This document shows, in pieces, positions 15,323 through 23,223 of a stretch of 25,393 nt of DNA (positions within the stretch are counted from its first letter, which is position 1; each line of letters begins with the position of its first letter). Location: contig JBDIAO010000038.1 in NCBI GenBank assembly GCA_039812375.1, positions 1-25,393 of the forward strand. The letters run 5' to 3'. The translations under genes and the position numbers were made by a program. The stretch is from JAGOME01 sp039812375. Its GTDB lineage: Bacteria; Actinomycetota; Actinomycetes; Actinomycetales; Dermatophilaceae. The notes under the pieces are model-generated. The model made no database searches. It was given only the letters and a program-made list of their open reading frames with translations, and was not told where the DNA came from.

Positions 15323-17491
15323 ATGGCCGATGCCCTCATGCTCGAGCTGCCGGGGCCAGACGGCACCCGACGAGTGTCGTTGTCCAGCCCAGATAGGCTC
15401 GTCTGGCCGCAGGACGGCATCACCAAGAAGGACCTCGCGAACTACGTCATTGACGTCGGCGGCCCGCTGTTGCGGGCGGTCGGGGGCAGACCGGTGACGC
15501 TGCAGCGGTTCCCCGCAGGAGTCGGGGGGGAGGAGTTCTACCAGAAGAACCCACCCCGGCCCCGCCCGCCGTGGGTCCGAACGGTCCCGTGCCGCTATCC
15601 CAGTGGCCGCGAGCACGACCAGATCGTCATGGAGGAAGTGGCGACCGTAGCGTGGGCGGTCCAGCTGGGTACGGTGACCTTCCATCCGTGGCCGGTGCAG
15701 ACCCAGGACACCAACAACCCCGACGAGTTGCGCATCGACCTCGACCCCCAGCCTGGCCGGACCTTCACCGATGCTGCTGAGGCGGCACTGGCCCTGCGCG
15801 AGCTGCTCGCCGAGGTCGGGCTGAACGGATGGGCCAAGACGAGCGGCAACCGTGGCGTGCACGTGCATGCCCGGATCACACCCGAGCACGAGTTCCTCCA
15901 GGTCCGCCATGCCGTCATCGCCATCGCCCGTGAGCTGGAGCGACGGCTGCCCGACCTCGTCACGACGGCGTGGTGGAAGGAGGAGCGGGGGGAGCGGGTC
16001 TTCGTCGACTTCAACCAGGCCTGCCGGGACCGCACCATGGCCAGTGCCTACAGCCCGCGACCCTTACCCGGCGCTCCGGTGTCCATGCCGGTTCCGTGGC
16101 CGCAGCTGCTTCAGACCCGCCCCGGTGACTACACGGTTCGCACGGTGCCGGCCATCGTCGCCGACCAGGGTGACCCATGGGAAGGCATGACGGCCACCGC
16201 CGGGGACCTGCGTGCTGCATTGACGTTGTGGGAGGCCGACATCGAACGCGGCCTCGGCGAACTGAACTTCCCACCGGACTACCCCAAAATGCCCGGAGAG
16301 CCGCCGCGTGTGCCACCGAGCCGGCGCCGCGCCGGCAAGCCGGACCAGGACTACGCCGCCCCCAAGGAGGAGCGGGTGGTGCAGCTTCGGGAGCAGTGGG
16401 GGATGGCGATCCTCCCACCGATCGCACCGATGCTCGCCAAGACGGTCACCGGCTTCAACGCCCCAGAGGTCAGCGGCCACGACATCATCTTCGAGCCGAA
16501 GTGGGACGGGTTCCGCTCAGTGATTGCGCGCTCTGGAGGCCTGGTCGACATCGGCAGTCGCAACGAGAAGCCGATGACCCGCTACTTCCCGGAGATCGTC
16601 GAGGCCGTCCTGACCAACTTCCCGGACAAGGCCATCATCGACGGTGAGATCATCCTCCAACGTCCCGGTGAGGCGCGCCTGGATTTCGAGTTGCTGTCCC
16701 AGCGGATTCATCCGGCGGCGAGCCGGGTGCGCCGACTGGCGGGGGAGACCCCGGCCGCCTTCGTCGCGTTCGACCTTCTTGCGCTCGGTAAGGAGTCGCT
16801 CCTCGATCTCCCCTTCGCCCAGCGCCGGGCCCTGCTCGAGCAGGCGCTCGAGCACGCTGAGGCACCGATCCATCTCACCCCCGCGACCCGCGATGTCGCG
16901 CTCGCCCAGCGGTGGTTCGCCGAGTTCGAGGGAGCCGGTCTCGACGGCGTCATCGCCAAGCCGAGCGGGGCGGCATACCAGCAGAACCGGCGGACGATGT
17001 TCAAGATCAAGCATGTGCGCACCGCTGACTGCGTCGTCGCCGGCTACCGAACCTACCGGAGCGGCCGGGAGGCCATCGGCTCTCTCCTGCTGGGCCTGTA
17101 TGCCGGGTCCACCCTGCGCTTCGTCGGTGTCGTCGGCGCACTACCGATGGCCACCCGCACCTCGCTGTACCGCGAGCTGCAAGCTCTCGTGACCACCGCC
17201 GAGGACCATCCGTGGAACTGGGCCCCGGCCCACGCTGGGCAGCGCACTCCTCACAGCTCGACTGGTAGCCGCTGGGCGCCGGGCAGGGACCTGTCCTTCA
17301 CCCCGCTGCGCCCGGAACGGGTCGTCGAGGTCCGCTACGACCACATGGAGGGGGATCGGTTCCGCCACACCGCCCAACTTCTGCGGTGGCGGGCGGACAA
17401 GTTGCCTGCGGACTGCACCATCGACCAGCTCGACGAGCCGGTGTCCTACGACCTCGGTGCGGTGCTCGCTGCCCCCGGGGGCGCGTCGTGA
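15323..17491 (+). CDS. ligD: LigD-type DNA polymerase/primase-ligase fusion without nuclease domain
   Basis: This 722-residue protein is likely for end-joining repair. The N-terminal archaeo-eukaryotic primase-like polymerase domain (about 15-290) has the metal pair Asp139/Asp141 in RIDLDPQPG, the KTSGNRGVHVHARI segment (172-185) and Asp229 in VFVDFNQ. A linker rich in Pro and Arg (about 320-350) leads to the ATP-dependent ligase domain, with nucleophile Lys393 in EPKWDGFR, IIDGEI with Glu442, FVAFDLLAL and DGVIAKPSGAAY. The phosphoesterase (PE) domain of mycobacterial LigD is absent. ATG 15323 was chosen because a -10 box sits 8 nt before it; the frame extends to 15266 only through the promoter. 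It overlaps the next gene by GTGA. No Ku gene is in the window. Confidence 0.93.
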   Translation: MADALMLELPGPDGTRRVSLSSPDRLVWPQDGITKKDLANYVIDVGGPLLRAVGGRPVTLQRFPAGVGGEEFYQKNPPRPRPPWVRTVPCRYPSGREHDQIVMEEVATVAWAVQLGTVTFHPWPVQTQDTNNPDELRIDLDPQPGRTFTDAAEAALALRELLAEVGLNGWAKTSGNRGVHVHARITPEHEFLQVRHAVIAIARELERRLPDLVTTAWWKEERGERVFVDFNQACRDRTMASAYSPRPLPGAPVSMPVPWPQLLQTRPGDYTVRTVPAIVADQGDPWEGMTATAGDLRAALTLWEADIERGLGELNFPPDYPKMPGEPPRVPPSRRRAGKPDQDYAAPKEERVVQLREQWGMAILPPIAPMLAKTVTGFNAPEVSGHDIIFEPKWDGFRSVIARSGGLVDIGSRNEKPMTRYFPEIVEAVLTNFPDKAIIDGEIILQRPGEARLDFELLSQRIHPAASRVRRLAGETPAAFVAFDLLALGKESLLDLPFAQRRALLEQALEHAEAPIHLTPATRDVALAQRWFAEFEGAGLDGVIAKPSGAAYQQNRRTMFKIKHVRTADCVVAGYRTYRSGREAIGSLLLGLYAGSTLRFVGVVGALPMATRTSLYRELQALVTTAEDHPWNWAPAHAGQRTPHSSTGSRWAPGRDLSFTPLRPERVVEVRYDHMEGDRFRHTAQLLRWRADKLPADCTIDQLDEPVSYDLGAVLAAPGGAS

Positions 17492-18678
17492 GTTCCCATC
17501 CGCGGATCCGGCGCCTTGCGGTCAGCGGCGCTGCGGTCGGAGCGACGACGGCGGCGGCGAGCACCCTCGGCTGGGTCGCCGGAGCGGCATACTTTGCCCG
17601 CAAGGTGCTCATCCCGGACCACCGCAAGCCCGACGACCAGCAGCTTCTCGAGATCGGGCCGGACCGGATCGTCCTCGGCCTCAGTGCTGACTCGTCCGTC
17701 CCTGGCCACTACGGGCTGTGGTTCGACCAGGGAGCCGGACATCTGCGCCTCGGCCATGTCCTCGACGTCGACGCAGACGCCCGGCGCGTGACCAGGGCCC
17801 TGCTCGCAGTCGACACCGGGGCACCGCTGGCTGGGCCTGCCCGATGGAATACCTACTATTGGTGGGCCTCGCCGGAGATCTGCCTCGGGCTCGACACCGA
17901 GCACACCCTGATCCGCGGGGAGCTCGGACCCCTGCCGGCGTGGGTGGTTCCGGCCGCCGGGGGAGAGCGCCGTCGCTGGGCGATCCTGGTTCATGGCCGG
18001 GGCGCCCGCCGCGAGGAAGCGGTCCGCGCGATCCCCACCCTGCGTGCGGCTGGGTGGAGCGTCCTGGTCCCCGGCTACCGCAACGACGAGGGGGTCGCCT
18101 CCGGGCCGGACGGGCGCTACAACCTGGGGCTTTCGGAGTGGCGTGATGTCGAGTCCGCGGTCCGCTACGCCGTCCACGCCGGTGCCCACGAGGTGGTTCT
18201 CGGGGGGTGGTCCATGGGCGGCGCGATCGTCTTGCAGTTCCTCGACCGCTCCCGGCTGGCTGGCGTGGTCAGCCGAGTCTTCCTCGACGCGCCAGTCGTC
18301 GACTGGAACGACGTCCTTGCCTTCCACGGGCGGATCAACCATGTGCCGGCACCGGTGGCGAACCTCTCGCGCACTCTCATGGGCCGACGCTGGGGCAAGC
18401 GTCTCGTTGGGGTCCACGACGTCCTCGACGTGGCCCGCACCGACTGGGTGGCCCGCGCCGGTGAACTCCGGCACCCGATCCTGCTCATCCACTCCGCCGA
18501 TGACGACTTCGTGCCCGTCGGCCCGTCGCGAGCCCTTGCGGCGGCACGTCCGGACCTGGTGACCTACGAGGAGTTCACCAGCGCCCGGCACTGCGCCGAG
18601 TGGAACGTCGACCAGGCACGGTGGGAGGCGGCGCTGGCCCACTTCCTGCGGGACGGTGGGGACGGACTCAGCGCCTGA
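17488..18678 (+). CDS. membrane-anchored alpha/beta hydrolase
   Basis: This 396-residue protein has one N-terminal hydrophobic helix (about 12-38), likely a signal anchor, and a large N-terminal extension. The hydrolase domain follows, with AILVHGRGARREE (165-177), the nucleophile elbow GGWSMGG with Ser242, Asp339 in HSADDDFVP, and His368 in SARHCAEWN. The domain resembles prolyl-oligopeptidase-type or acyl hydrolases; substrate unknown. Start is GTG 17488, overlapping the ligD stop in GTGA, so it is translationally coupled to ligD; an upstream in-frame start at 17386 would lie inside ligD and is not favoured. The 3' end overlaps the convergent RibD-like gene by 11 bp. Its tie to ligD is positional and its meaning unclear. 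Confidence 0.88.
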   Translation: MSSHPRIRRLAVSGAAVGATTAAASTLGWVAGAAYFARKVLIPDHRKPDDQQLLEIGPDRIVLGLSADSSVPGHYGLWFDQGAGHLRLGHVLDVDADARRVTRALLAVDTGAPLAGPARWNTYYWWASPEICLGLDTEHTLIRGELGPLPAWVVPAAGGERRRWAILVHGRGARREEAVRAIPTLRAAGWSVLVPGYRNDEGVASGPDGRYNLGLSEWRDVESAVRYAVHAGAHEVVLGGWSMGGAIVLQFLDRSRLAGVVSRVFLDAPVVDWNDVLAFHGRINHVPAPVANLSRTLMGRRWGKRLVGVHDVLDVARTDWVARAGELRHPILLIHSADDDFVPVGPSRALAAARPDLVTYEEFTSARHCAEWNVDQARWEAALAHFLRDGGDGLSA

Positions 18679-19336
18679 CCCGCCACAGGGCGAGCAGGGT
18701 ACCGTCCTCCTCGAGAAGGTGCCACAGGTGCAGGGGGACGTCGACAAACGGGCCGTGGGTCATCCGGATACCGTCTCCGCCAACGATGCGTGGGGCCACC
18801 GTCGAGGCAACCTCGTCCACCAGCCGGGCCTGGAGCAGGCTGGAGAAGAGTGTGGGACCGCCCTCACAGAGCACCCGCGACATACCTTCGGTGGCGAGGT
18901 GATCGAGCATCTCGGCGAGGTCGACCGTGTCCACCCCGTGGATCCAGACGTCCTCGCTGGCGGTGCGACCCGACGCGGCACAGGTGACGAGGACGCTGCG
19001 GCCGGCGCCGCGACCCGCCAGGGATTCGGGCAGGTGCCCGGCTGCGCTGACGACGACGATCGGGATGCGGGAACGCCCGTACTCCTCGGCTCGGGCAGTT
19101 CCGGCGCCGACGAGGACGACGTCGGCGAGCTGTCTCTGGAGAGCGAAGACCCGATGGTCGGGTGGGGTGTTGATGCTGCCCGAACGGCCATCCGCGCCGC
19201 TGGCTGCCCCGTCGACGGTGCTGACGAAGTTGACCCGTACCGATCGGCCGGGCGCAAAGGCGTACAGGTCCTCCAGGTCCTGCTGGAGGACAGTGCCCAT
19301 AGGTATGCCGCGCCGGCGGCTCGCAAGCAAACGCAT
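18668..19336 (-). CDS. pyrimidine reductase family protein (RibD C-terminal-like)
   Basis: From ATG 19336 the protein has 222 residues and a dihydrofolate-reductase-like fold of the RibD-C type. Motifs are VRVNFVSTVDGAAS (33-46), FALQRQLADVVLVGAGTARAEEYG (64-87), and VLCEGGPTLFSSLLQARLVDEV (155-176). The family reduces the ribosyl group of a pyrimidine intermediate in riboflavin synthesis, but the deaminase half of RibD is absent, and other reductase roles are possible. ATG 19336 is chosen because CAGACT, a near -10 box, lies 6 nt upstream; a longer frame to 19420 would translate the 12-bp repeats. It is divergent from ppk2 and overlaps the upstream hydrolase by 11 bp. Confidence 0.87.
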   Translation of the reverse strand: MRLLASRRRGIPMGTVLQQDLEDLYAFAPGRSVRVNFVSTVDGAASGADGRSGSINTPPDHRVFALQRQLADVVLVGAGTARAEEYGRSRIPIVVVSAAGHLPESLAGRGAGRSVLVTCAASGRTASEDVWIHGVDTVDLAEMLDHLATEGMSRVLCEGGPTLFSSLLQARLVDEVASTVAPRIVGGDGIRMTHGPFVDVPLHLWHLLEEDGTLLALWRVRR

Positions 19337-19340
19337 CCGC

Positions 19341-19400
19341 TCAGTCTGCCAAGGGGTCTGACAAGAGGTCCGACAAGAGGTCCGACAAGAGGTCTGACAA
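19341..19400. repeat. five 12-bp tandem repeats between divergent genes
   Basis: Five units (19341, 19353, 19365, 19377, 19389) follow the pattern GAGGTCYGACAA; units three and four are identical, unit one (TCAGTCTGCCAA) is the most diverged. The array fills the space between the RibD-like start at 19336 and the ppk2 start at 19402. Three units carry GAGG; the last is 9 nt before ATG 19402. The minus-strand -10-like CAGACT lies in unit one. Confidence 0.85.
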
Positions 19401-19401
19401 G

Positions 19402-20370
19402 ATGGCGGCCATGGGTTCAACGGCGGGGAAGACCAAGACCAAGGCCGCAGAGCGTGCCGGTGCGAAGAAGGCCCAACGCAAGGAGCAGCGGTTCCGTGCC
19501 GAGGCAGCCGCTGCCCAGCGTCTTGCCCAAGCCACCACTGGTGACGTCCGCGCGGCCCTTCGCGTCGGCGCCGGCTTCTCCCTCAGTGACGTGGACCCCT
19601 CCTCGACACCAGCCTTCGTGGGCGACCAGATAGTGGCTGCGCAGGTCCAGGCAGGCTTGGTCGGCCGGATCGCCGATCTTCAGGAGCGGCTCTTCGCAGA
19701 GTCGCAGTTCGGGGGGAACCGGTCCCTGCTGCTGGTCGTGCAAGGTATGGACACCTCTGGCAAGGGGGGCATCATGCGGCACGTCGTCGGCGCGATGGAC
19801 CCTCAGGCGATCCACCACACGGCATTCAAGGCGCCGACCCGTGAGGAGAAGGAGCACCCCTTCCTGTGGCGGATCGGCAAGGCACTGCCACAGCCTGGCC
19901 AGATCGGGGTCTTCGACCGCTCGCAGTACGAGGACGTCCTGATCGTGCGGGTCCACAACCTGGTGCCACGCTCGGTGTGGTCGAGCCGCTACGCCGAGAT
20001 CAACGCCTTCGAGGCGGACGTGGCCAAGGCCGGCACCACGATCGTCAAGGTCATGCTCCACCTCGGCCAAGACGAGCAGAGGGCACGGCTGATGAAACGG
20101 CTCACCCGCCCCGACAAGCATTGGAAGTTCCACCCCAGCGATGTCGACGAGCGGGCTCTGTGGGATGACTATCAGGATGCCTACCAGGTGGCACTACAGG
20201 AGTGCTCCACCGATGTTGCGCCGTGGTATGTCGTTCCGGCCAACCACAAATGGTATGCCCGCCTGGCCGTAACCAAGCTGCTCCTCGACGCGTTGGAGGG
20301 GATGGATCCACAGTGGCCGGCGGTCGACTACGACATCGCCGAGCAGCAGAAACGCCTCGCAGCCACCTGA
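19402..20370 (+). CDS. ppk2: PPK2-family polyphosphate:nucleotide phosphotransferase
   Basis: PPK2 enzymes transfer phosphate between polyphosphate and nucleotides. This 322-residue protein has the Walker A motif GMDTSGKGG (115-123), the Walker B-like VFDRSQYEDVL (170-180), and family patterns PTREEKEHPFLWR and VMLHLGQDEQRARL with KHWKFHPSD. The first 40 or so residues are Lys/Arg/Ala rich, with no clear domain. No membrane segment is present. ATG 19402 follows the tandem repeat array, whose last GAGG is 9 nt upstream; ATG 19411 is an alternative. The stop at 20370 lies 58 bp before the stress-protein gene. A link to energy or stress management with that neighbour is inferred. Confidence 0.95.
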   Translation: MAAMGSTAGKTKTKAAERAGAKKAQRKEQRFRAEAAAAQRLAQATTGDVRAALRVGAGFSLSDVDPSSTPAFVGDQIVAAQVQAGLVGRIADLQERLFAESQFGGNRSLLLVVQGMDTSGKGGIMRHVVGAMDPQAIHHTAFKAPTREEKEHPFLWRIGKALPQPGQIGVFDRSQYEDVLIVRVHNLVPRSVWSSRYAEINAFEADVAKAGTTIVKVMLHLGQDEQRARLMKRLTRPDKHWKFHPSDVDERALWDDYQDAYQVALQECSTDVAPWYVVPANHKWYARLAVTKLLLDALEGMDPQWPAVDYDIAEQQKRLAAT

Positions 20371-20395
20371 GGGTGTGAGCCTGGCCCCAGGTGCG

Positions 20396-20423
20396 TTGGG
20401 CCTGGTCGGCCCGTCGATACCAT
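20396..20423 (+). promoter_or_regulatory. promoter of the universal stress gene
   Basis: TTGGGC (20396-20401) and TACCAT (20418-20423) are separated by 16 bp and lie 5 nt before ATG 20429. A near-leaderless start is likely. Confidence 0.45.
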
Positions 20424-20428
20424 GAAGT

Positions 20429-21349
20429 ATGTCGTCGTCTGCTGGTGACCAGCCACTTTCACCTGCTCCGGCAGGAGCCGTCGTCGTCGGTGTCGACGGG
20501 AGGGACGAGGACGCGCACGCGTTGGCTTGGGCTGCGGCCGAAGCACTCTCCCTGGGGGCGCCGATCCACCTGATCAGTGCCCTCGACCTCGATGCCCCGG
20601 CAATCAGCGGTGCTTCGGCGATCGCCCTCGACTCGGTCGCTGAGGGCCTCGAGTCCGGCACCCGAACGGTCTTGGAGGAAGCTGCCGCCCGGTTGTCCTC
20701 GCTGGCCCCCGGGGTCGGGGTCTCCGCCCAGCTCGTCGCGGGCAAGGCGGCGCGTGCCCTGCTCGACGCCAGTGCGACAGCCGCGGTCGTCGTGTTGGGC
20801 TCGGCCCGAGCCGGTGCGCTCCAGCAGCTCCTCCTCGGCACCACCTCCATCTCGGTGGTCGCTCTGGCCAAGTGCCCGGTCGTGGTCGTGGGAGCACAGG
20901 TGCCGGTGGGGGGCGACATCGTGGTCGCCGTTGACGGCAGCGCACACAGCGCGGCGGCCCTGGACTATGCGTTCGCCTCGGCCCAACGGCTGGGATGCGG
21001 GGTGCAGGCACTGGCCGTGTGGTACGTGGAGATCGTCGACGGAGTCGTCGCCACGACCCCGGGCTCACCCCAGTTCGAGCAGGTCCAGGCGCACTATCGG
21101 GAGATGGTGGACCGGGTCGTGGCGCCTCGACAGGCTGCCTACCCACAGGTCCCGATCACCGTCGAGGTCCGGCGCGGGTCGGTGCCCAAGGTCCTCGTCG
21201 AGTCCGCGGCCAATGCTCGCCTGCTCGTGCTGGGCACCCGGGGCCGTGGCGGGATCAAGGGTCTCCTCCTGGGTTCGGTGAGCCGGAAGGTACTCAATAG
21301 CGCAACCGTGCCTGTGGCTGTCCTCACCGCGACCTCCACTCCTCGATAG
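20429..21349 (+). CDS. tandem universal stress protein (two Usp domains)
   Basis: The 306-residue protein holds two UspA domains (about 17-157 and 163-303), each beginning with the VVVGVDG or IVVAVDG strand. The second domain has the complete ATP-binding motif G-x2-G-x9-GS (Gly269, Gly272, Gly282, Ser283). The first has GSARAGALQQLLLGT, where the second glycine is Arg127, so nucleotide binding may be weaker there. Such tandem proteins act in stress, dormancy or energy-sensing responses in actinobacteria. The start is ATG 20429. It sits 58 bp after ppk2, possibly as a separate stress promoter unit. Confidence 0.93.
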   Translation: MSSSAGDQPLSPAPAGAVVVGVDGRDEDAHALAWAAAEALSLGAPIHLISALDLDAPAISGASAIALDSVAEGLESGTRTVLEEAAARLSSLAPGVGVSAQLVAGKAARALLDASATAAVVVLGSARAGALQQLLLGTTSISVVALAKCPVVVVGAQVPVGGDIVVAVDGSAHSAAALDYAFASAQRLGCGVQALAVWYVEIVDGVVATTPGSPQFEQVQAHYREMVDRVVAPRQAAYPQVPITVEVRRGSVPKVLVESAANARLLVLGTRGRGGIKGLLLGSVSRKVLNSATVPVAVLTATSTPR

Positions 21350-21413
21350 GGGCTCGATCGGCGCCGGTTCGTGGCACGCCGTGTCCCGTGCCGCTGACGG
21401 GCAATTGGCTGGT

Positions 21414-21419
21414 TACGGT
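21414..21419 (+). promoter_or_regulatory. -10 box TACGGT, leaderless YihY start
   Basis: TACGGT is followed by 6 nt and GTG 21426, so this start is preferred over GTG 21381. Confidence 0.55.
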
Positions 21420-21425
21420 GGTGCG

Positions 21426-22613
21426 GTGACTGCTGCGACGGACCGCCTCCGGGCCTGGCTCGCGCGAGTCCCCTTGCTGCACACCCTCTCTCGGCTCACC
21501 TTGGAGACGGTCCGGGCGTGCCTGCGCCACCGGGTCACCGGGCTCGCCGCTGAGGCGGGCTTCTTCGCCCTGCTGTCTCTGCCGCCCCTGGTTCTCGGCC
21601 TCTTCGGTGGGGTCGGCTACCTCGGCCAGTGGCTAGGCGAGGCCCGGGTCACCCAGGTGCGGGTGGCCATCGAACAGTTCGCGGCACGGTTCCTCACCCC
21701 GGACGTCATCAGCACGATCCTCGGTCCGACCATCGACGACGTGTTCCGCGGCGGGCGCTTCGACCTCATCTCCGTCGGCTTCGTCCTCTCCCTGTGGTCC
21801 GGATCGCGGGCTCTGAACGTCTTCGTCGACACGATCGCGATCATGTATGGCCAGTCCGGGGTGCGGGGCATCGTCCACACCCGGGCCCTGTCCTTCACCC
21901 TCTATGTTCTGGCCCTCGTCGTCGGGGTCGTGATGATCCCACTGGTCCTGCTCGGTCCGACGATCCTGGGGGAGTTGCTCCCCGAGCAGGTCGACTTCCT
22001 CATCGTTCTCTACTGGCCCGTCGTGACGTTGCTGAGCATCGCCAGCCTGACCTCGCTGTACCACGTGGCGACCCCGATCCGCTCGCCGTGGGTGCACGAC
22101 GTGCCCGGGGCAACCCTCACCCTCGTGATTTGGATCATCGCGTCGTTCGTCGTGCGGGGCACTATTGCCGCCTCGCTCGGCGGGACGTCGATCTACGGGC
22201 CGCTGTCCGCACCGATCGTCCTGCTCATCTGGCTGTACGCTCTCGCCGTCGCAGTCCTCATCGGTGCCGCCCTCAACGCCGCCGTCCGCACGGTCTTCCC
22301 GATGGCACAGCACGCCCCGGTGCAGGAGCCCACGACCGCCAGCGGCCAGGGGGGGACCGACGACGACTCCGATGGCGACGACTCCGGTGATGACGACTCC
22401 GATGATGACGACTATCACAAGCGCTCCGATGATGACGACTCCGATGACGCCGTGGAGCCCACCCACACCAGTGCCAGCACAGCCTCCACTGCCACGGTCG
22501 GCACCACCGAGGGCGAGCTCGGGGGCCGGCGGGCTATCAATGCTCCCGAGTGCTTCAAGGAGTCGTCCGACTCTGCATGCACGGTGGCCCGTGCCGGTTT
22601 GGAGATCGCCTGA
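21426..22613 (+). CDS. YihY/BrkB-family membrane protein with acidic tail
   Basis: From GTG 21426 the 395-residue protein has about six membrane segments (41-63, 113-134, 152-184, 189-211, 227-248, 261-287) and the YihY/BrkB signature YGPLSAPIVLLIWLYALAVA (257-276). The family, once wrongly called RNase BN, lacks a settled function; members are linked to envelope or transport roles. After the last helix, residues 311-342 are almost only Asp and Ser, encoded by repeated GATGACGACTCC-like units (22358-22452), followed by a Thr/Ser-rich end. The start follows TACGGT at 6 nt. The tRNA operon promoter appears to lie in its last codons. Confidence 0.9.
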   Translation: MTAATDRLRAWLARVPLLHTLSRLTLETVRACLRHRVTGLAAEAGFFALLSLPPLVLGLFGGVGYLGQWLGEARVTQVRVAIEQFAARFLTPDVISTILGPTIDDVFRGGRFDLISVGFVLSLWSGSRALNVFVDTIAIMYGQSGVRGIVHTRALSFTLYVLALVVGVVMIPLVLLGPTILGELLPEQVDFLIVLYWPVVTLLSIASLTSLYHVATPIRSPWVHDVPGATLTLVIWIIASFVVRGTIAASLGGTSIYGPLSAPIVLLIWLYALAVAVLIGAALNAAVRTVFPMAQHAPVQEPTTASGQGGTDDDSDGDDSGDDDSDDDDYHKRSDDDDSDDAVEPTHTSASTASTATVGTTEGELGGRRAINAPECFKESSDSACTVARAGLEIA

Positions 22614-22628
22614 CGGATCGGTTAGTGT
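22599..22628 (+). promoter_or_regulatory. tRNA-operon promoter
   Basis: TTGGAG (22599-22604) and TAGTGT (22623-22628) are 18 bp apart, partly inside the end of the YihY gene and about 40 bp before tRNA-Gly. Confidence 0.5.
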
Positions 22629-22635
22629 CTCTACT

Positions 22636-22665
22636 CGCGCCCGACGGACGACCCATGCGGGCGCG
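22636..22665 (+). promoter_or_regulatory. leader hairpin before tRNA-Gly
   Basis: CGCGCCCG (22636-22643) and CGGGCGCG (22658-22665) form an 8-bp perfect stem with a 14-nt loop, directly before the tRNA. It may guide processing of the primary transcript. Confidence 0.4.
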
Positions 22666-22667
22666 AT

Positions 22668-22740
22668 GCGGATGTAGCTCAGTTGGTAGAGCGCAACCTT
22701 GCCAAGGTTGAGGTCGCCGGTTCGAGGCCGGTCATCCGCT
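22668..22740 (+). tRNA. tRNA-Gly (GCC)
   Basis: The acceptor arms GCGGATG (22668-22674) and CATCCGC (22733-22739) pair fully. The anticodon stem CAACC/GGTTG holds the loop TTGCCAA with anticodon GCC, and the T-loop has GGTTCGAGG. CCA is not encoded. Confidence 0.97.
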
Positions 22741-22764
22741 CGGAGGGTGTAGCCGCCCCCCAAT

Positions 22765-22835
22765 GGTGGAGTGGCCGAGAGGCGAGGCAACGGCCTGCAA
22801 AGCCGTGTACACGGGTTCAAATCCCGTCTCCACCT
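22765..22835 (+). tRNA. tRNA-Cys (GCA)
   Basis: The acceptor arms GGTGGAG (22765-22771) and CTCCACC (22828-22834) pair fully. Loop CTGCAAA in an ACGGC/GCCGT stem gives anticodon GCA. T-loop GGTTCAAAT. CCA is not encoded. Confidence 0.96.
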
Positions 22836-22851
22836 CGATAGAACCCGACAC

Positions 22852-22926
22852 GGGCGATTGGCGCAGTGGTAGCGCGCTTCCTTGACACGGAAGAGGTCAC
22901 TGGTTCAAACCCAGTATCGCCCACCA
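22852..22926 (+). tRNA. tRNA-Val (GAC)
   Basis: The acceptor arms GGGCGAT (22852-22858) and ATCGCCC (22916-22922) pair fully. Loop TTGACAC in a CTTCC/GGAAG stem gives anticodon GAC. Discriminator A plus CCA (22924-22926) are encoded, unlike in the other two tRNAs. Confidence 0.96.
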
Positions 22927-23046
22927 TGTGAAAACGGCCTTTGACCTGCGGAAGCGCGAGTCGGGGGCAGTTTCACGGCAACTGTGCGATCCACATTCGA
23001 TGCCGTTCAGGTCTCAGGCCTTCCCAGCCACAGGAAGGTGTCTTCG

Positions 23047-23223
23047 ATGGCGACACAGCAAGATGACGGCACGATGTCGGTGGGATTCGTGGCCTGGGGT
23101 CGGAAGCAGCGGGGGCCGGTGGCGGGTCCGTTCGTGTCGCGTGAGGCGGCGCGGGCTCACCTGATGGAGGCATTCGACGGGAACCTCCGGCTCATCGTGC
23201 GCGTCGAGGGGGGCCAGCGATGA
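23047..23223 (+). CDS. small hypothetical protein (58 aa)
   Basis: This frame starts at ATG 23047 after a good Shine-Dalgarno (AGGAAGG, 23032-23038) with 8-nt spacing, and its third codon positions are mostly G or C. Sequence features are GFVAWGRKQRGPVAGPFVSREAARAHLMEAF and a basic end. No domain is recognised. It overlaps a second small frame by ATGA at 23220, suggesting translational coupling. It lies in the region after the tRNA cluster, where accessory genes are common. Real coding status is likely but not certain. Confidence 0.55.
   Translation: MATQQDDGTMSVGFVAWGRKQRGPVAGPFVSREAARAHLMEAFDGNLRLIVRVEGGQR

Noticed and set aside
19337..19420. Longer N-terminus for the RibD-like protein
   Set aside because: It would translate the 12-bp repeats as a Cys/Thr/Ser repeat and overlap the ppk2 start.
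21633..22820. 395-residue minus-strand frame
   Set aside because: Antisense to the YihY gene and two tRNAs; sequence is unstructured Asp/Gly/Arg.
22668..22926. Integrated element with tRNA-derived attachment sites
   Set aside because: No integrase and no downstream copy of a tRNA 3' end could be found in the window.
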